DNA of 64,000 nucleotides, taken from NCBI GenBank assembly GCA_028751875.1, contig CM054151.1, positions 38,839,370 to 38,903,369 of the forward strand, given 5' to 3'. This DNA is from Rapana venosa (taxonomy: Eukaryota; Mollusca; Gastropoda; Neogastropoda; Muricidae). Shown here piece by piece: positions 1 to 9,799 of this stretch. How positions within the stretch are numbered: position 1 is the first letter of the stretch; each line of letters starts with the position of its first letter. The notes below the pieces were generated by a model, which did not search any database, was not told where the DNA came from, and saw only the letters and a program-made list of their open reading frames with translations. The translations under genes were made by a program, and so were the position numbers.

Positions 1-77
1 TACACACACATGCACGCACGCACACACAACACAGAACACACACACACACAACACACACACTTAAATACACTCACACA

Positions 78-110
<33 letters not shown>

Positions 111-147
111 TTAAATACACTTACACACACACACACACACACACACA

Positions 148-179
<32 letters not shown>

Positions 180-185
180 ACACAA
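1..185. repeat. (AC)n microsatellite
   Basis: Imperfect AC repeat interrupted by TTAAATACACTCACAC-type variants, the interruption itself repeated near 60 and 110. It begins at the window edge, so its full length is unknown. Confidence 0.95.
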
Positions 186-374
186 GTAGTCATTGTTAAA
201 AATGTGATTGTCCAGATTTGCCCGGCGTTACAATGTGACAGGGGTCAGCCATTATAAGGAACATCCCTTTGAACACCCCTTCTTTCTGGTAAGTTTTTTA
301 AATATAGGTCTGTGTGGTTACTTTTGTGCTGCCACAGGCATGGTTTGGGGGTGTGTGTGTGTGTTTTATTTTGT

Positions 375-704
375 TCTTTTATTTCGAGGATAATGGAATA
401 ACACTCATATGCTTTTTTACATCCAGTCCCCGTGTGTATGCTGTTTTATAAATTTTGTTATCTGTTCCCACTGGCACACAATGGCCTACTCTTCTGAAAA
501 GCAGAATATATTTTAGCATATGCATAAGCTTTCTCTGTGTGTTTGCACACTGCACCTTGGTTTATAGTCTCATCCAAAGGACTTATGGGGGAAGTGAACT
601 TGGTACTGATGTTAACTACAGAGAAATTATCCTCTTGAACGAGATTTGAACTCAGGTCAGCAGATCACGTGCGCATCACTGTAACCACCAGGCTATCCCA
701 CCGC

Positions 705-707
<3 letters not shown>
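375..707 (-). mobile_element. tRNA-headed SINE, family A
   Basis: The stretch runs from the 'aggataatggaata...cactcat' end, through 'gttccca ctggcacacaatggcctactctt' and 'tatagtctcatccaaaggac', to an inverted tRNA-like head at about 645-705 (B-box complement in 'gatttgaact', then 'aaccaccaggctatcc'). The same order of blocks recurs more than ten times in the window in both orientations. Family assignment is by comparison within the window only. Confidence 0.7.
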
Positions 708-748
<41 letters not shown>

Positions 749-968
749 TGTGAGCATACGTGCGCATGCGTGTGTGTGTGTGTGTGTATGTGGGTGCGAG
801 CATACGTGTGCGCGTGTGTGTGTATGGGGGTGGGGGTGAGAGAGTGTGCGTGCATACATGCGTGCATGCCTCTGTGTGTGTGTGTGTGTGTGTGTATGTA
901 CGTGTGATTATGTGTGTATGCATGCGCATGTGTGTGTGGGTGTATGTGTGTTTGTGTGTGTGTGTGTA
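706..968. repeat. Complex (TG)n microsatellite
   Basis: TG repeat with GCGC, GCAT and GGGG interruptions, directly abutting the SINE head at 707. Cys/Val- and His/Thr-rich reading frames across it are repeat artefacts. Confidence 0.95.
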
Positions 969-1139
969 TTGTTATTTTATTTAATTCTTTCCCTCCCCCA
1001 AGCTGCTTAGCAAACATTTATCACTCTTTTGTGAATGGTTGCACGCACGTGAATGGTTTGAATGCAAGCACTTTGATTTGTTTGCTTTGCAAGATTCATC
1101 GCTATACTATAGTACTAAATCCATTAATTTTTTTTAAAT

Positions 1140-2836
1140 AATTTTTTAACATTAAAATTTTTTAATTTTATTCCCCAAACTTTCTTCCCAAAAATCGCTG
1201 GAATTTCTCAGGTGTCCCCACCCCTTGCCTTTTTGCTGTGGACCCCCCAAAGGGTCATCCACCCCCAACGCCAAATTTTCCAGTCGCTAAGAGGTGAGGG
1301 AGCGGGCCAAAAGACCACCGGAATTGGTTAGAGCCCTGTTGGTCCCCCTTCGGGTTTCCTTTGCCCCCTTTATAAACCCTTTTTTCCCCCCTTTTTTTCA
1401 TCCCTCCCCCCCCTTTTTCTTTTCTTTTTTTTTTTAAATTTTTTCTTTTTTGTGTTTTATCTCTTCTTTTTTTCCTTTTTTTCTTTTTTTTTCCCCTTTT
1501 TTGCATTCCCTTTGTGAGGGCCTTTCCTTTTTTTTGTTTGGGGTTCCCTCCTTTTATGCCCCTTTCTCTAAGACACGCATTTCGGGGCCCCCAGGGTGAT
1601 GAACAATGAGTGTGATGTAAGGGGGGATTTTTTTTTTTACTTGGGGGTTTTTGGGGGGTGTTGGTGGGGTGTTGGTGGGGGGTGGGGGTATATAATTTGA
1701 GATGATGATTGTTTTGGAAAGGTGGTATTTTTCAGATGATGGAAAAAAGTTGTTGGTGTGGTGAGATTGTGATAATGAAAAAAGGAAAAAAAAGTTTGAA
1801 AAAAAGATGATGATTTTATGGTTTTTTAAAAATCATGCCCTTTGGTTTTCCTTGGGTTTTTAGGCCGTTAAAAAGGGAGAAAAGGTTTTTTCCTTTTTCC
1901 CTGAAGGGACAAAAAAGTGCTGTTGATTTCAAAACAAAAAAAAAAAAATAGGGGGGATAGTTTTTTTTTCATGGGGAGAGGTGAGTTAATGAAAATGGGG
2001 AAAATGGGGGTTTTTGGCTGTTAGAGAACTTTTAAAATTTATCAAAAAGGTGAGCCTTTCTTTTTCCCGGGTTTACAGACGGGGGTTCATTCTGTTTAGA
2101 GGGTTTTTTTTGGGTTTTAAATTCGTGCCCCTTTTAAAAATTCTTTAGAGGATAAAAAAGAGGTGGGCCCCCTGTGTGCGAATTTTGCACCAAAACATTT
2201 TGGGAACATGAAAACCTTTCTGCGGAAGGGGTTTTGGGGGGAAAGTGTGCCAGGGGGAAACATGCTTTCAAAAAGAAAACCCGGGGTATGGTTAAAAAAG
2301 ACGGGGAAGGGGAGCATTTTTGAAAAAAAAAAGGGGAAAAAAATTTAATAAAAAAAAAATTAAAAAATTTTTTTTTTAAATTCCCCCAAAAAAGGGTTTT
2401 GGGGTTGTTTTGGGTTAAAATTTTTTAAAGGAAATAATAATTTTTAATTTTTTTAATTTATAAATAATTTTAATTGGGGAATTTAAAATTAATTAAATGA
2501 TTTTTTGGGGTGGGAGGGTTTTTTTAAAAAGGTTTTATTTTTGGGGGGGGGTTTTTTTGGGGTTTTTTGGGGGTTTTTTTTTTTTTTGGGGGTATTATTT
2601 TTTTTGTATTATGTGGGGTAGTTTTTTGAGATTGAGTAGTTGTTTTTGTTTAAATTTTTTTAAAAATTGGGGCACCCCTTTTATTAATTTTTTTTTTTAA
2701 ATTTATTGTTTTATATGGGTAATGCGGTTTTTGATGGTTGTATTGTGTATTTTTTCCTTTTTTTTTATATGTTAAATTTTTTAAAAAAAATAATTAAAAT
2801 ATTAATTAAAGAAAAAAAAAAATTTAAAAAAAAATA

Positions 2837-2871
<35 letters not shown>

Positions 2872-3106
2872 GTTTTTTTTCCCATAAACCTGTATTTTTG
2901 CCTTAGGAATAATTTTTTTGAAAGTTTAAAATTTCTCTTTATTTAAAGGTATTAAATTAAGAAATGGTTGGGAATAGGGTTTTTGGGGGAAAAGAAAATT
3001 TTAAATTTTTCCCTTTTGGGGGTTTTGTGTTGGGTGTGAATATAAGTTATAATAAGTTTTTTTTTTTTTAATTATTTTTTTTTAAATTTTAAAAAAATTT
3101 TAATTT

Positions 3107-3147
<41 letters not shown>

Positions 3148-3161
3148 TTTTTGTATTTTTA

Positions 3162-3193
<32 letters not shown>

Positions 3194-3225
3194 TTTTTTT
3201 TTTTTTTTTTTATTTTTTTTTTTAA

Positions 3226-3256
<31 letters not shown>

Positions 3257-4140
3257 CCTTTTTTTTTTTTTTTTTTTAAAAAAAGGGGGGTTTTCCCTTC
3301 TTGAAATTTTTAGAAATGAAAGTTGGAGCTGTTTAGAAGGTTTTGTTGGGGTATTTTTTTTTCCCAAAAATAAAAAATGTGTATTGTTTTTTTAATTTTT
3401 GTATTTAAAAATTTAAGGATTTGGGGGTTTTGTAAAGTTAGGGGGGTTTGTAAAAATTTTTTAAATTTTGGATTTTGCTTTTTTTAGGAATTTTAAAATT
3501 TTAATTAAAGTTTTTAAATATATAGATTTTTGGGGATTTTTATTAAAAAAAAATAAAAAAAAAAAATTTTTAAATTAAAAAAAAAAAAAATTTAAAAAAA
3601 AATAAAAAATAATATTTTTTTTATAAATAAAAAAAAATTATAAAAATATTTTAATTTTTTTTAAATTTAAATTTAATTAAAAAAAAATATTTAAATGATA
3701 GTAATAAAATTTTTTAAATTTTTTAAATAAAAAAAAAAAAAGGGAGGGGGGGGGTGTTTTTTTTAATTTTTTTTGGTTGATTTCAGAAGTCCCCAATGGC
3801 TAGATTTTTCTTTTTGGATGTTTTTTTTAAAAAGTAAAATTCTTTTTTGGGAAAATTTATTTTTAAAAAAATTATTTTTAAAAAATTTTTACTTTTAAAA
3901 AAAATTTAAAAAAAACCAAAAAAAAAATTTTAAAAAAAAAAATTTTGATTTAAATATTTTAAAAAATTATTTTTTTTTTTGGGAAAAAAAAAGGGGATTT
4001 TTTTATGTTGATTTTTAATTTTTAAAAAAAATGGTTTTTTAAAAAATTTTTTAGTTAAGGGGTTAAATTTGAAAAAAATCTTTATTTAACCCAAAATTTT
4101 AAAAATATGTTAATAAAAAATCCTTTAAACGAAAATTAAA
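1140..4140. other. AT-rich, homopolymer-dominated stretch, no gene seen
   Basis: Runs of A, T and G of 6-30 bases follow one another (for example about 2830-2870 and 3110-3260). No codon structure, splice-site context or recognisable element survives. The texture is what uncorrected noisy reads give, so real content may be hidden. Confidence 0.6.
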
Positions 4141-4345
4141 CCCCGGGTCGCAGATCACAAAAGGGTACTCAAATCAGCATGGCCCTTTGTTTTTGGTCTC
4201 TTCGGGGAAAACTGTCAAAAGTGGGAGCCAAAAATGATGTTAACCCCAAGGGGAAAACCCCCTTGAGCAGGTGCCTTGGGGGTTTGGCTTGATTGGGCCG
4301 TAGACATGGCACAACACTCTACCCTGGCTTCCTGCTTCCAAAATA
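4141..4345 (-). mobile_element. Degraded SINE family A fragment
   Basis: Contains the block 'gttaacccc..ggggaaaaccccc ttgagcaggtgcc..gg' followed by 'gcacaacactctacc', which matches the inverted head and head-proximal part of family A elsewhere (for example about 37,495-37,590). Sequence quality is poor. Confidence 0.5.
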
Positions 4346-4559
4346 CCCTTTACGTTCAGAAGTTGTTTGGGAAATGGTAGTAGTAAAAGTGGTAAAAATA
4401 CAAAAAATTTTTTTTCTGTAATTGAAAAAAGTCCCTTCTTTGTTTTTAATTTTGACAGTGGTCAAGAAATTTGTTTTTTACTTTTCAAGTTCTTGCCTAG
4501 CCCCACCTGGGGGGTTGGGGGCCTGTCAGCTGATTAGCATTTCCTTTTTTTGGGAAATA

Positions 4560-4790
4560 GGAGGCCCGTGGTCGAGTGGTTTAGGCGGTCGACTTGTCCA
4601 GGGTGGGGTTCGACCCATCGGCTCGGTGTTGTGCCCTTGGGAAAGACATTTACTCTTTTTTCCTACTCCCCCAGGTGAAAGTGGGTACAGCTTGTGGGGA
4701 AGTATTGGCGAAGACTAGCGCCCTGTCCAGGGGTAGTGAAAAAAATCGTTCGCTTAACGCTATGAAACCGGGATAAGTCGGCTCTATGGG
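4560..4790 (+). mobile_element. tRNA-headed SINE (second family), head and central domain
   Basis: Starts with a tRNA-like promoter: A-box-like 'tggtcgagtggttta' and B box 'ggttcgaccc'. A domain 'ggtgttgtgcccttgggaaagacatttac' follows, then 'caggtgaaagtgggtaca' and 'ttaacgctatgaaaccgggataag'. The central block resembles the conserved domain of widespread invertebrate SINEs (Nin-type, from memory, unverified). A second copy lies at 6336-6575. Confidence 0.7.
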
Positions 4791-5076
4791 CCTTTGGATC
4801 AAAAGAACATACTTTTTTTCTTCGGGAAAATTTCTGTGCTGGGAATTTCCCCTTTTTTCGCTTCTTTGTTTCTGTTTTTCCCCTTTTCTTCTGTCCCTTT
4901 TTGTCTATTTTCTGTATCTTGGTCCACTCCCCGGGGGGATTTTTTTTCCAGAAAGGTTTTAAAAGTAACTTTCTCCCCCGGGCCCCAAGTGGGGATGTGC
5001 TAAACCTGATTTGTCACACGCTTAACAGCAGCACAACAGAAAACGATAGTTGCTGTCTGAGGTACATGAAGAAGTT
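4790..5076 (+). mobile_element. SINE body and 3' end, same as in the 5S-headed SINE
   Basis: Aligns by eye with 59,470-59,757. Shared blocks are 'aatttcc.ctttt', 'ctttgtttctg', 'ttgtctatt.tctg..tcttggtc', 'ttttttccagaaag', 'aagt.ggatgtgct...cctga.ttgtca' and the end 'ttgctgtctgag...atgaagaag'. Here it follows a tRNA-headed block, there a 5S rRNA head. Either heads were exchanged or one element is nested in the other. Confidence 0.65.
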
Positions 5077-5079
5077 TTT

Positions 5080-6330
5080 TTTGCCATGCTTTGTTTGGTG
5101 TGGATTACAGTTTAACGTTTTTCCATTTAGTGTTTTAGAGGGGAAAAGAAAAAATAAAAAAGAAAATGCAAACAATAAAAAAAAGTGTCAAATAACAGAC
5201 TTAAAAAACTAACTTTAACTTACTACAAAAATAAATTATCGGATTTTATAAATCCTAACACATGCCCAACAGTAAAATGGTTCAGACAAAATCTGATCCA
5301 TGAAAACTGGTATCGCAGGTAAAAATGCATTTAAATGTCCCAATCAAAAATAAATGATATTGGTAATCTTTCCCACAAATACAGTTTAATCTTTCCGTCT
5401 TTGCCCTGAAAGCTTTAGTTTAAATCTGTAATGGGGATAATTTTTCTCGTTATCCCAACCACAGATTTGTTAAAAATGAAAGCATTTCAAAAAATTTATT
5501 TTGCTTGTACGCCATTTTTAAAGACAATAGCAGAATCAAAATTTTTTTTTGAAGTCTTCCAGCAGGTTTTGTAGAAGCTGTTCCTCTGCAGAGTGGCACG
5601 TTTTTTTCCAAGAACTATTTTTTTTTCTGCCCCATTTTGCAAGCTGTCAATTTTTTCTTTAAAAAGATACCGTGGTGGGGAAAACCCAAACAGAAAGTAA
5701 CAGTATACCTTTAAAAATCAAAAAGTGTACAGATGCCTTTTTCATGATTGGTCTTTTTTTATTTTAAAGTGAATTTCTTAAAGCATGTAAAACGATTTTT
5801 AGAATCAACCCCAAAAAAGTTTTTTTGAATATGTCTTTAGGGAGGTCAAGTCATATTTAAGTGCCAACCTATAGCAGTTAGCTCAGCTGTAAATATAGTT
5901 TTTTTTTTTTTTTTTTTTTTTTGCATATTTTATTTTTGCTTGTGTGTTTTGGGGTGTGCTGTGTGTTTAGGTGTTACTGCGGGGTTTCCGCCCAAACCAT
6001 GGCCAAGTACATGTGGGTGTCCATCTTCTGGTTTTTTTGGATGGGTTTTTTGGATGAGGACTTTGTGTACAAGACTTGTCGGCTATGACAGATATGGTGG
6101 CGTGGTTGCGTTGCTTTCTGTCCTTGATTTTTTTTGCTGGGGGGGTTTTTGTTTGTTTTTTTCCACTTTTTGTTGTTTAGTTTGGTTTTTGTTGTTTGTT
6201 TGGGGTTTGGGGGGTTTGGGGGGGGGGGGGATGGGGAGGTGAATGTGTGTGTTTTTTTTTTAATAAGTGTTTTATTTGTCTTGTTTATTTTTGGTTTATT
6301 TCTTTTGGTTTTTTTTACTGTCTTTTTTGT
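5080..6330. other. No gene recognised
   Basis: AT-rich, homopolymer-inflated sequence including an uninterrupted T run at about 5900-5922 and G runs near 6216-6230. No exon or named repeat could be supported. Confidence 0.4.
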
Positions 6331-6335
6331 GTAGA

Positions 6336-6575
6336 CGGAGGCCCCGTGGGGGTGGTTTTTTGCGGTAAATCGTGATCAGGGTGCGGGTTCGTTCCCTCAG
6401 CTCGGTGTTGTGCTTGGGGGAAAGAAATTTACCCTTTTTTCCCTCACCCACCCAGGTGTAAAAGGGGTACCAGTTGTGGGGAAGTATCTGGCGACGCTAG
6501 CGCCTGTCACGGGGGGTGGTGAAAAACCCCACATTCCCTTTACGTAAGAAAGGGGAAAAGCCCGGTTAGGTTTGG
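6336..6575 (+). mobile_element. tRNA-headed SINE, second copy
   Basis: Same order as 4560-4790: 'gaggccccgtggg' head, B-box-like 'gggttcgttccc', 'ctcggtgttgtgcttgggggaaagaaatttac', 'cccaggtgtaaaaggggtacc', 'gaagtatctggcgacgctagcgcc', and 'cccggttagg'. The body shared with the 5S-headed element does not follow here, which suggests the head domain can stand alone. Confidence 0.65.
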
Positions 6576-6621
6576 CTCGAAAAAAATATTTCTTTTGTGT
6601 GGGGGAGTTGGGGGAGTATTA

Positions 6622-6715
6622 AATTATGTGTGTGGGTGTGGGTGTGTGGGGGTTGTTTGTGTGTGTGTGTGTGTTTTGGGTGTGTGTGTGTGTGTGTGTG
6701 TTGTTGTGTGGGTGG
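6622..6715. repeat. (TG)n microsatellite
   Basis: Imperfect TG/GGTG repeat immediately after the SINE copy. Confidence 0.9.
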
Positions 6716-7289
6716 GGCAGAGCAAGCAGGCAGACAAAAGGTTTTCAGCGGATTGTCACTCAAAGCACCAAACAGGGGTCGTTTGCCCTGTTAAATGGGG
6801 TACATTATGCCATCACTCCCCTTGCTCTTGTGCTTTGGGGGGATTTCTGTTCAGACACCCCTTTTTACTCACCCATATCATTGATTTGGTTTTGTGATAT
6901 GCTTTTGTACAATGAATGTGGGCATGTGTAGATTTGTAGATGTAGGTTTTTTTTCCCGAAACACAACCATACTAACACAGTGTGTGTTTCAATGGTTTAT
7001 TATTGTGGTCTTGGTCTGGAACAAAAAAGATGTGTTGTTTGTTATTGTTATGCGCATGCCCTGTGTATCCTTGCGGGAAAAGTCCAAAATTTTTAAAAAC
7101 GAGGTTTTTTATAAATCTAAAAGTCTTTTAGGGAAAAATGAATAGAATGGATAATTTGATGTAAAATTAAACCCTCCCCCCTTGAAAAAAAACTTCTGAT
7201 AGAATTGTTAAAAAACCTGTGGCACTGGAATTAAATTAAAAAATACTTTAACAAAAAACCCAATAAAAAATTGTGCACTTTTCCAAACA

Positions 7290-8370
7290 ATTGTTAAATT
7301 CTTTCTTTAAAAAACGAAATTAGCTTTTTGAAATATAGTCTTTCGGTATTGGGGGCTGATGAATTTTCTTCGGCCCTCGACTGTCTGGGCTGGTACGGGG
7401 AAAAGAGCTTCTTGTTGATTCGGGGGTTTGGAGGGATTGGTGAAAAATCTTTTCTTCCTTTCTCGAGGGTAAAAGGGTGTGCAATTTCTTGAAGAATGGG
7501 AGTTGCGGGTGATCGCACTGTTCCTTTCCCGGGGGTCAGCAGGATCCTTTTTTTGCTGTGATTGGGGAGGTTTTTGGTTCGTTTTTTTTTTCTTTGAGGC
7601 AAGACGGTCCCCAATTTATTTTTAAAAAATCTTGTTTTATAAAATTTCATTTTCTCTTTCACAGCATCTTTTACATTTCATATCAAACCCTTATTTTTTC
7701 CACTTTTTTAATTCAATTATCCTTATTTTTCCAAAATTTTTAAATTATCTTATCCTAAAAAAACGGGGCCCATATTTTTTACCCCCATTATTTTTTTAAT
7801 ATCTTTTTCCCCCTTCTTTGGCCAAGAGGGCGTGCTTTGCGGTGGGAAAAACCTAATTCGAGCAAATTTCCAAAACCGGGATTTAATGGGGGTCCCTTGT
7901 TGTTTTCACAAAGTCTGGTATGCCATGCGGCAAATATAGAGTCAAGTTTTGGGGTGGTTGGTTTGCCCCTGGGAGAACTGGGCAAATTTTAAATTAGGAA
8001 ACCCTGAGTATGTGTCGTCATACAAGAAGGGGATTCCCTGATGGGAAATGGTCCCGGAAATCAAGACTGATTCAGACAGGGGATGGGGGGGTGGGACTTT
8101 TGAAAAAGGGGTTTACTGAGGATCTGGGGTCGTGAAAGCAGGCAAAGGAGGACTTGCATTTGACTCCCCTAATTGTCCATGTGTGGAAAAAACACTTCTG
8201 CGCAGCAGGTTCTTTGTCTTGACTTTCCCTTTATGTCCCCTTTATGAGCAAAATCGACTTGTTGCGAAGGCTTGAGGGAAAAACCACACGTGTTGGGAGA
8301 ATGTTCGTATCTTCGTGATGGACAGTTCATCCTTGATTTTCTGAGTATTTGGAAAAAAAGGAAAATCAAT
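7290..8370 (-). pseudogene. Gypsy integrase region, frame-broken
   Basis: The upstream part (8369-8165) carries the zinc-binding segment ending FFPHMDN. The core (about 8060-7790) shows YDDTYSGFP, PKLDSIFAA and GFSHRK, typical of Ty3/Gypsy integrase between the first and third catalytic residues. At least four frame changes separate these pieces. The 3' part (7662-7294) is basic and proline-rich and less certain. Confidence 0.7.
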
Positions 8371-8479
8371 GGACAATCCTTTGGGGGAAAGCCCCTGGTT
8401 TAAATTTTATTGCAGTTTTACAGTTGCAATGTCGGTCATTTTAGTTGCTTCGATGATGTCTTCCCGTGTCATGGTTTTG

Positions 8480-9700
8480 GAACGGTTTTGATCAATGATG
8501 AAATTTGATGTATTGCAGAATTTTGATCTGAATTGACTGTGTGTCAGCAGTTTGAAAGGATGTCGATAAGAAAGTCAGCTGGGTTTTTTTCCCGGCTTGA
8601 TCGAAGAAGAAATCGTAGGAGGAGAGCGATTCATCTTTTATTGTGCGACGTCTTCGATGCAGGGTTTTTGTATATCCCTTTAACGGCTTGTGGTCGAGAT
8701 AAAGGTGAATCGCGACCAAGGTAAAAGGGGAAAATGTTTTCCCAAAACCACACAACTGCTAGAGCTTCCGTTCGTTTGTGGGAGGAGTTACTCCGTTAGC
8801 GCACGGTGTATGACAATGGAGGGTGTTTTTCTTGTCACGCTGAGTGAGAATTGCACTGACCTATGGACTAGATCAACGATGATTCTCTCTCGATCAGGGG
8901 CATGTACTTCTGGTGGTCTGGCTTGTGAGTCGTGCTTGAGTTCACAAAAGCGTTCTTTCGTTTTTGTCCATGTCCCCTCTGCTCTTTCCGGTCAGATTCG
9001 AAGTGGTTTTGTGATGGAGGCAATGTGGGAAAGAAAATTTGGGACATGTTGGTCAGACCAAGCAAATGCGGATTTTTTTGCCTGGTAGGGGGGAGCTGCT
9101 TTCTGTATGGGGCCCCTACTTTTTGGACGGGGATTTCTCCATCTTTGCCAAAAATGAAGCCCTAGAATTAATTGATCCTTTTTGAATTCACATTGCTTTT
9201 TTTTGGGTAAGTCCCTTTTCACTGAAGCGAGAAAAACTTTCCTGGAGCAGTATCTGTTCTTTTGGATTTCCGTAGATGAGAATATCATACTTTTTATGAG
9301 TGATTTGGGAAAGTCCACAAGTAATTCAGCAATGTGTTTTGGAAAATTTCTGCTGTGGTAATCCCAAAATTTTTAACCGTTTGTACCGCCTGAGAAAAAA
9401 TGAGTTTAAAAGTTGTGTTTTTTGTGAGTCTTCTTCCAATTCTAATTGGTGATATCTGAATTAAAACCAGTTTGCTGAATTTTTTTGCTGATTCGTTCAT
9501 GGGTTTTTATCAAACGTTGGATGATTTGACGAGTCGTTCAAAGCTTATTTGGATGTCTCTGTCAAACAAAAAGTTTTCTCCCGGTTTCTTTGGGTTTTGG
9601 GGGCAGCGACAATAGGTGATACCCGGGTGTAGGACCATAACTTTCTCGTGAGTCCGGCTTTCAAAAGGGGGAACCCTTTCCCCCGGGGAAAAACCCCGCC
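8480..9700 (-). pseudogene. Gypsy reverse transcriptase / RNase H region, frame-broken
   Basis: SPIVAAPKTQ (about 9600) corresponds to the conserved start of the Gypsy palm. ITTAEIFQNTL (about 9340) and YDILIYGNP (about 9280) flank the region where the YxDD-like motif sits. CEFKKDQL (about 9190) and the KPLR segment (about 9000) follow, then the tether and RNase H region with LDHKPL (about 8690). Frames change at nearly every homopolymer, so catalytic integrity cannot be judged. Confidence 0.72.
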
Positions 9701-9799
9701 CCTTTTTTCCCCCCCCCTTTTTCCCCCACCCCGCCTTCCCTTTTTTATTGTAAAGAAAATTTTGGTTTGGGGTTGGGGTTGCCAAAACAAAATGTAAAC

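Noticed and set aside
665..1017. His/Thr-rich and Cys/Val-rich open frames
   Set aside because: Translations of a TG/AC microsatellite. Equivalent frames at 13,934, 19,379, 47,788, 53,552 and others were rejected for the same reason.
3089..3367. Lysine-rich 92-codon frame
   Set aside because: Encoded by T homopolymers in the low-quality region.
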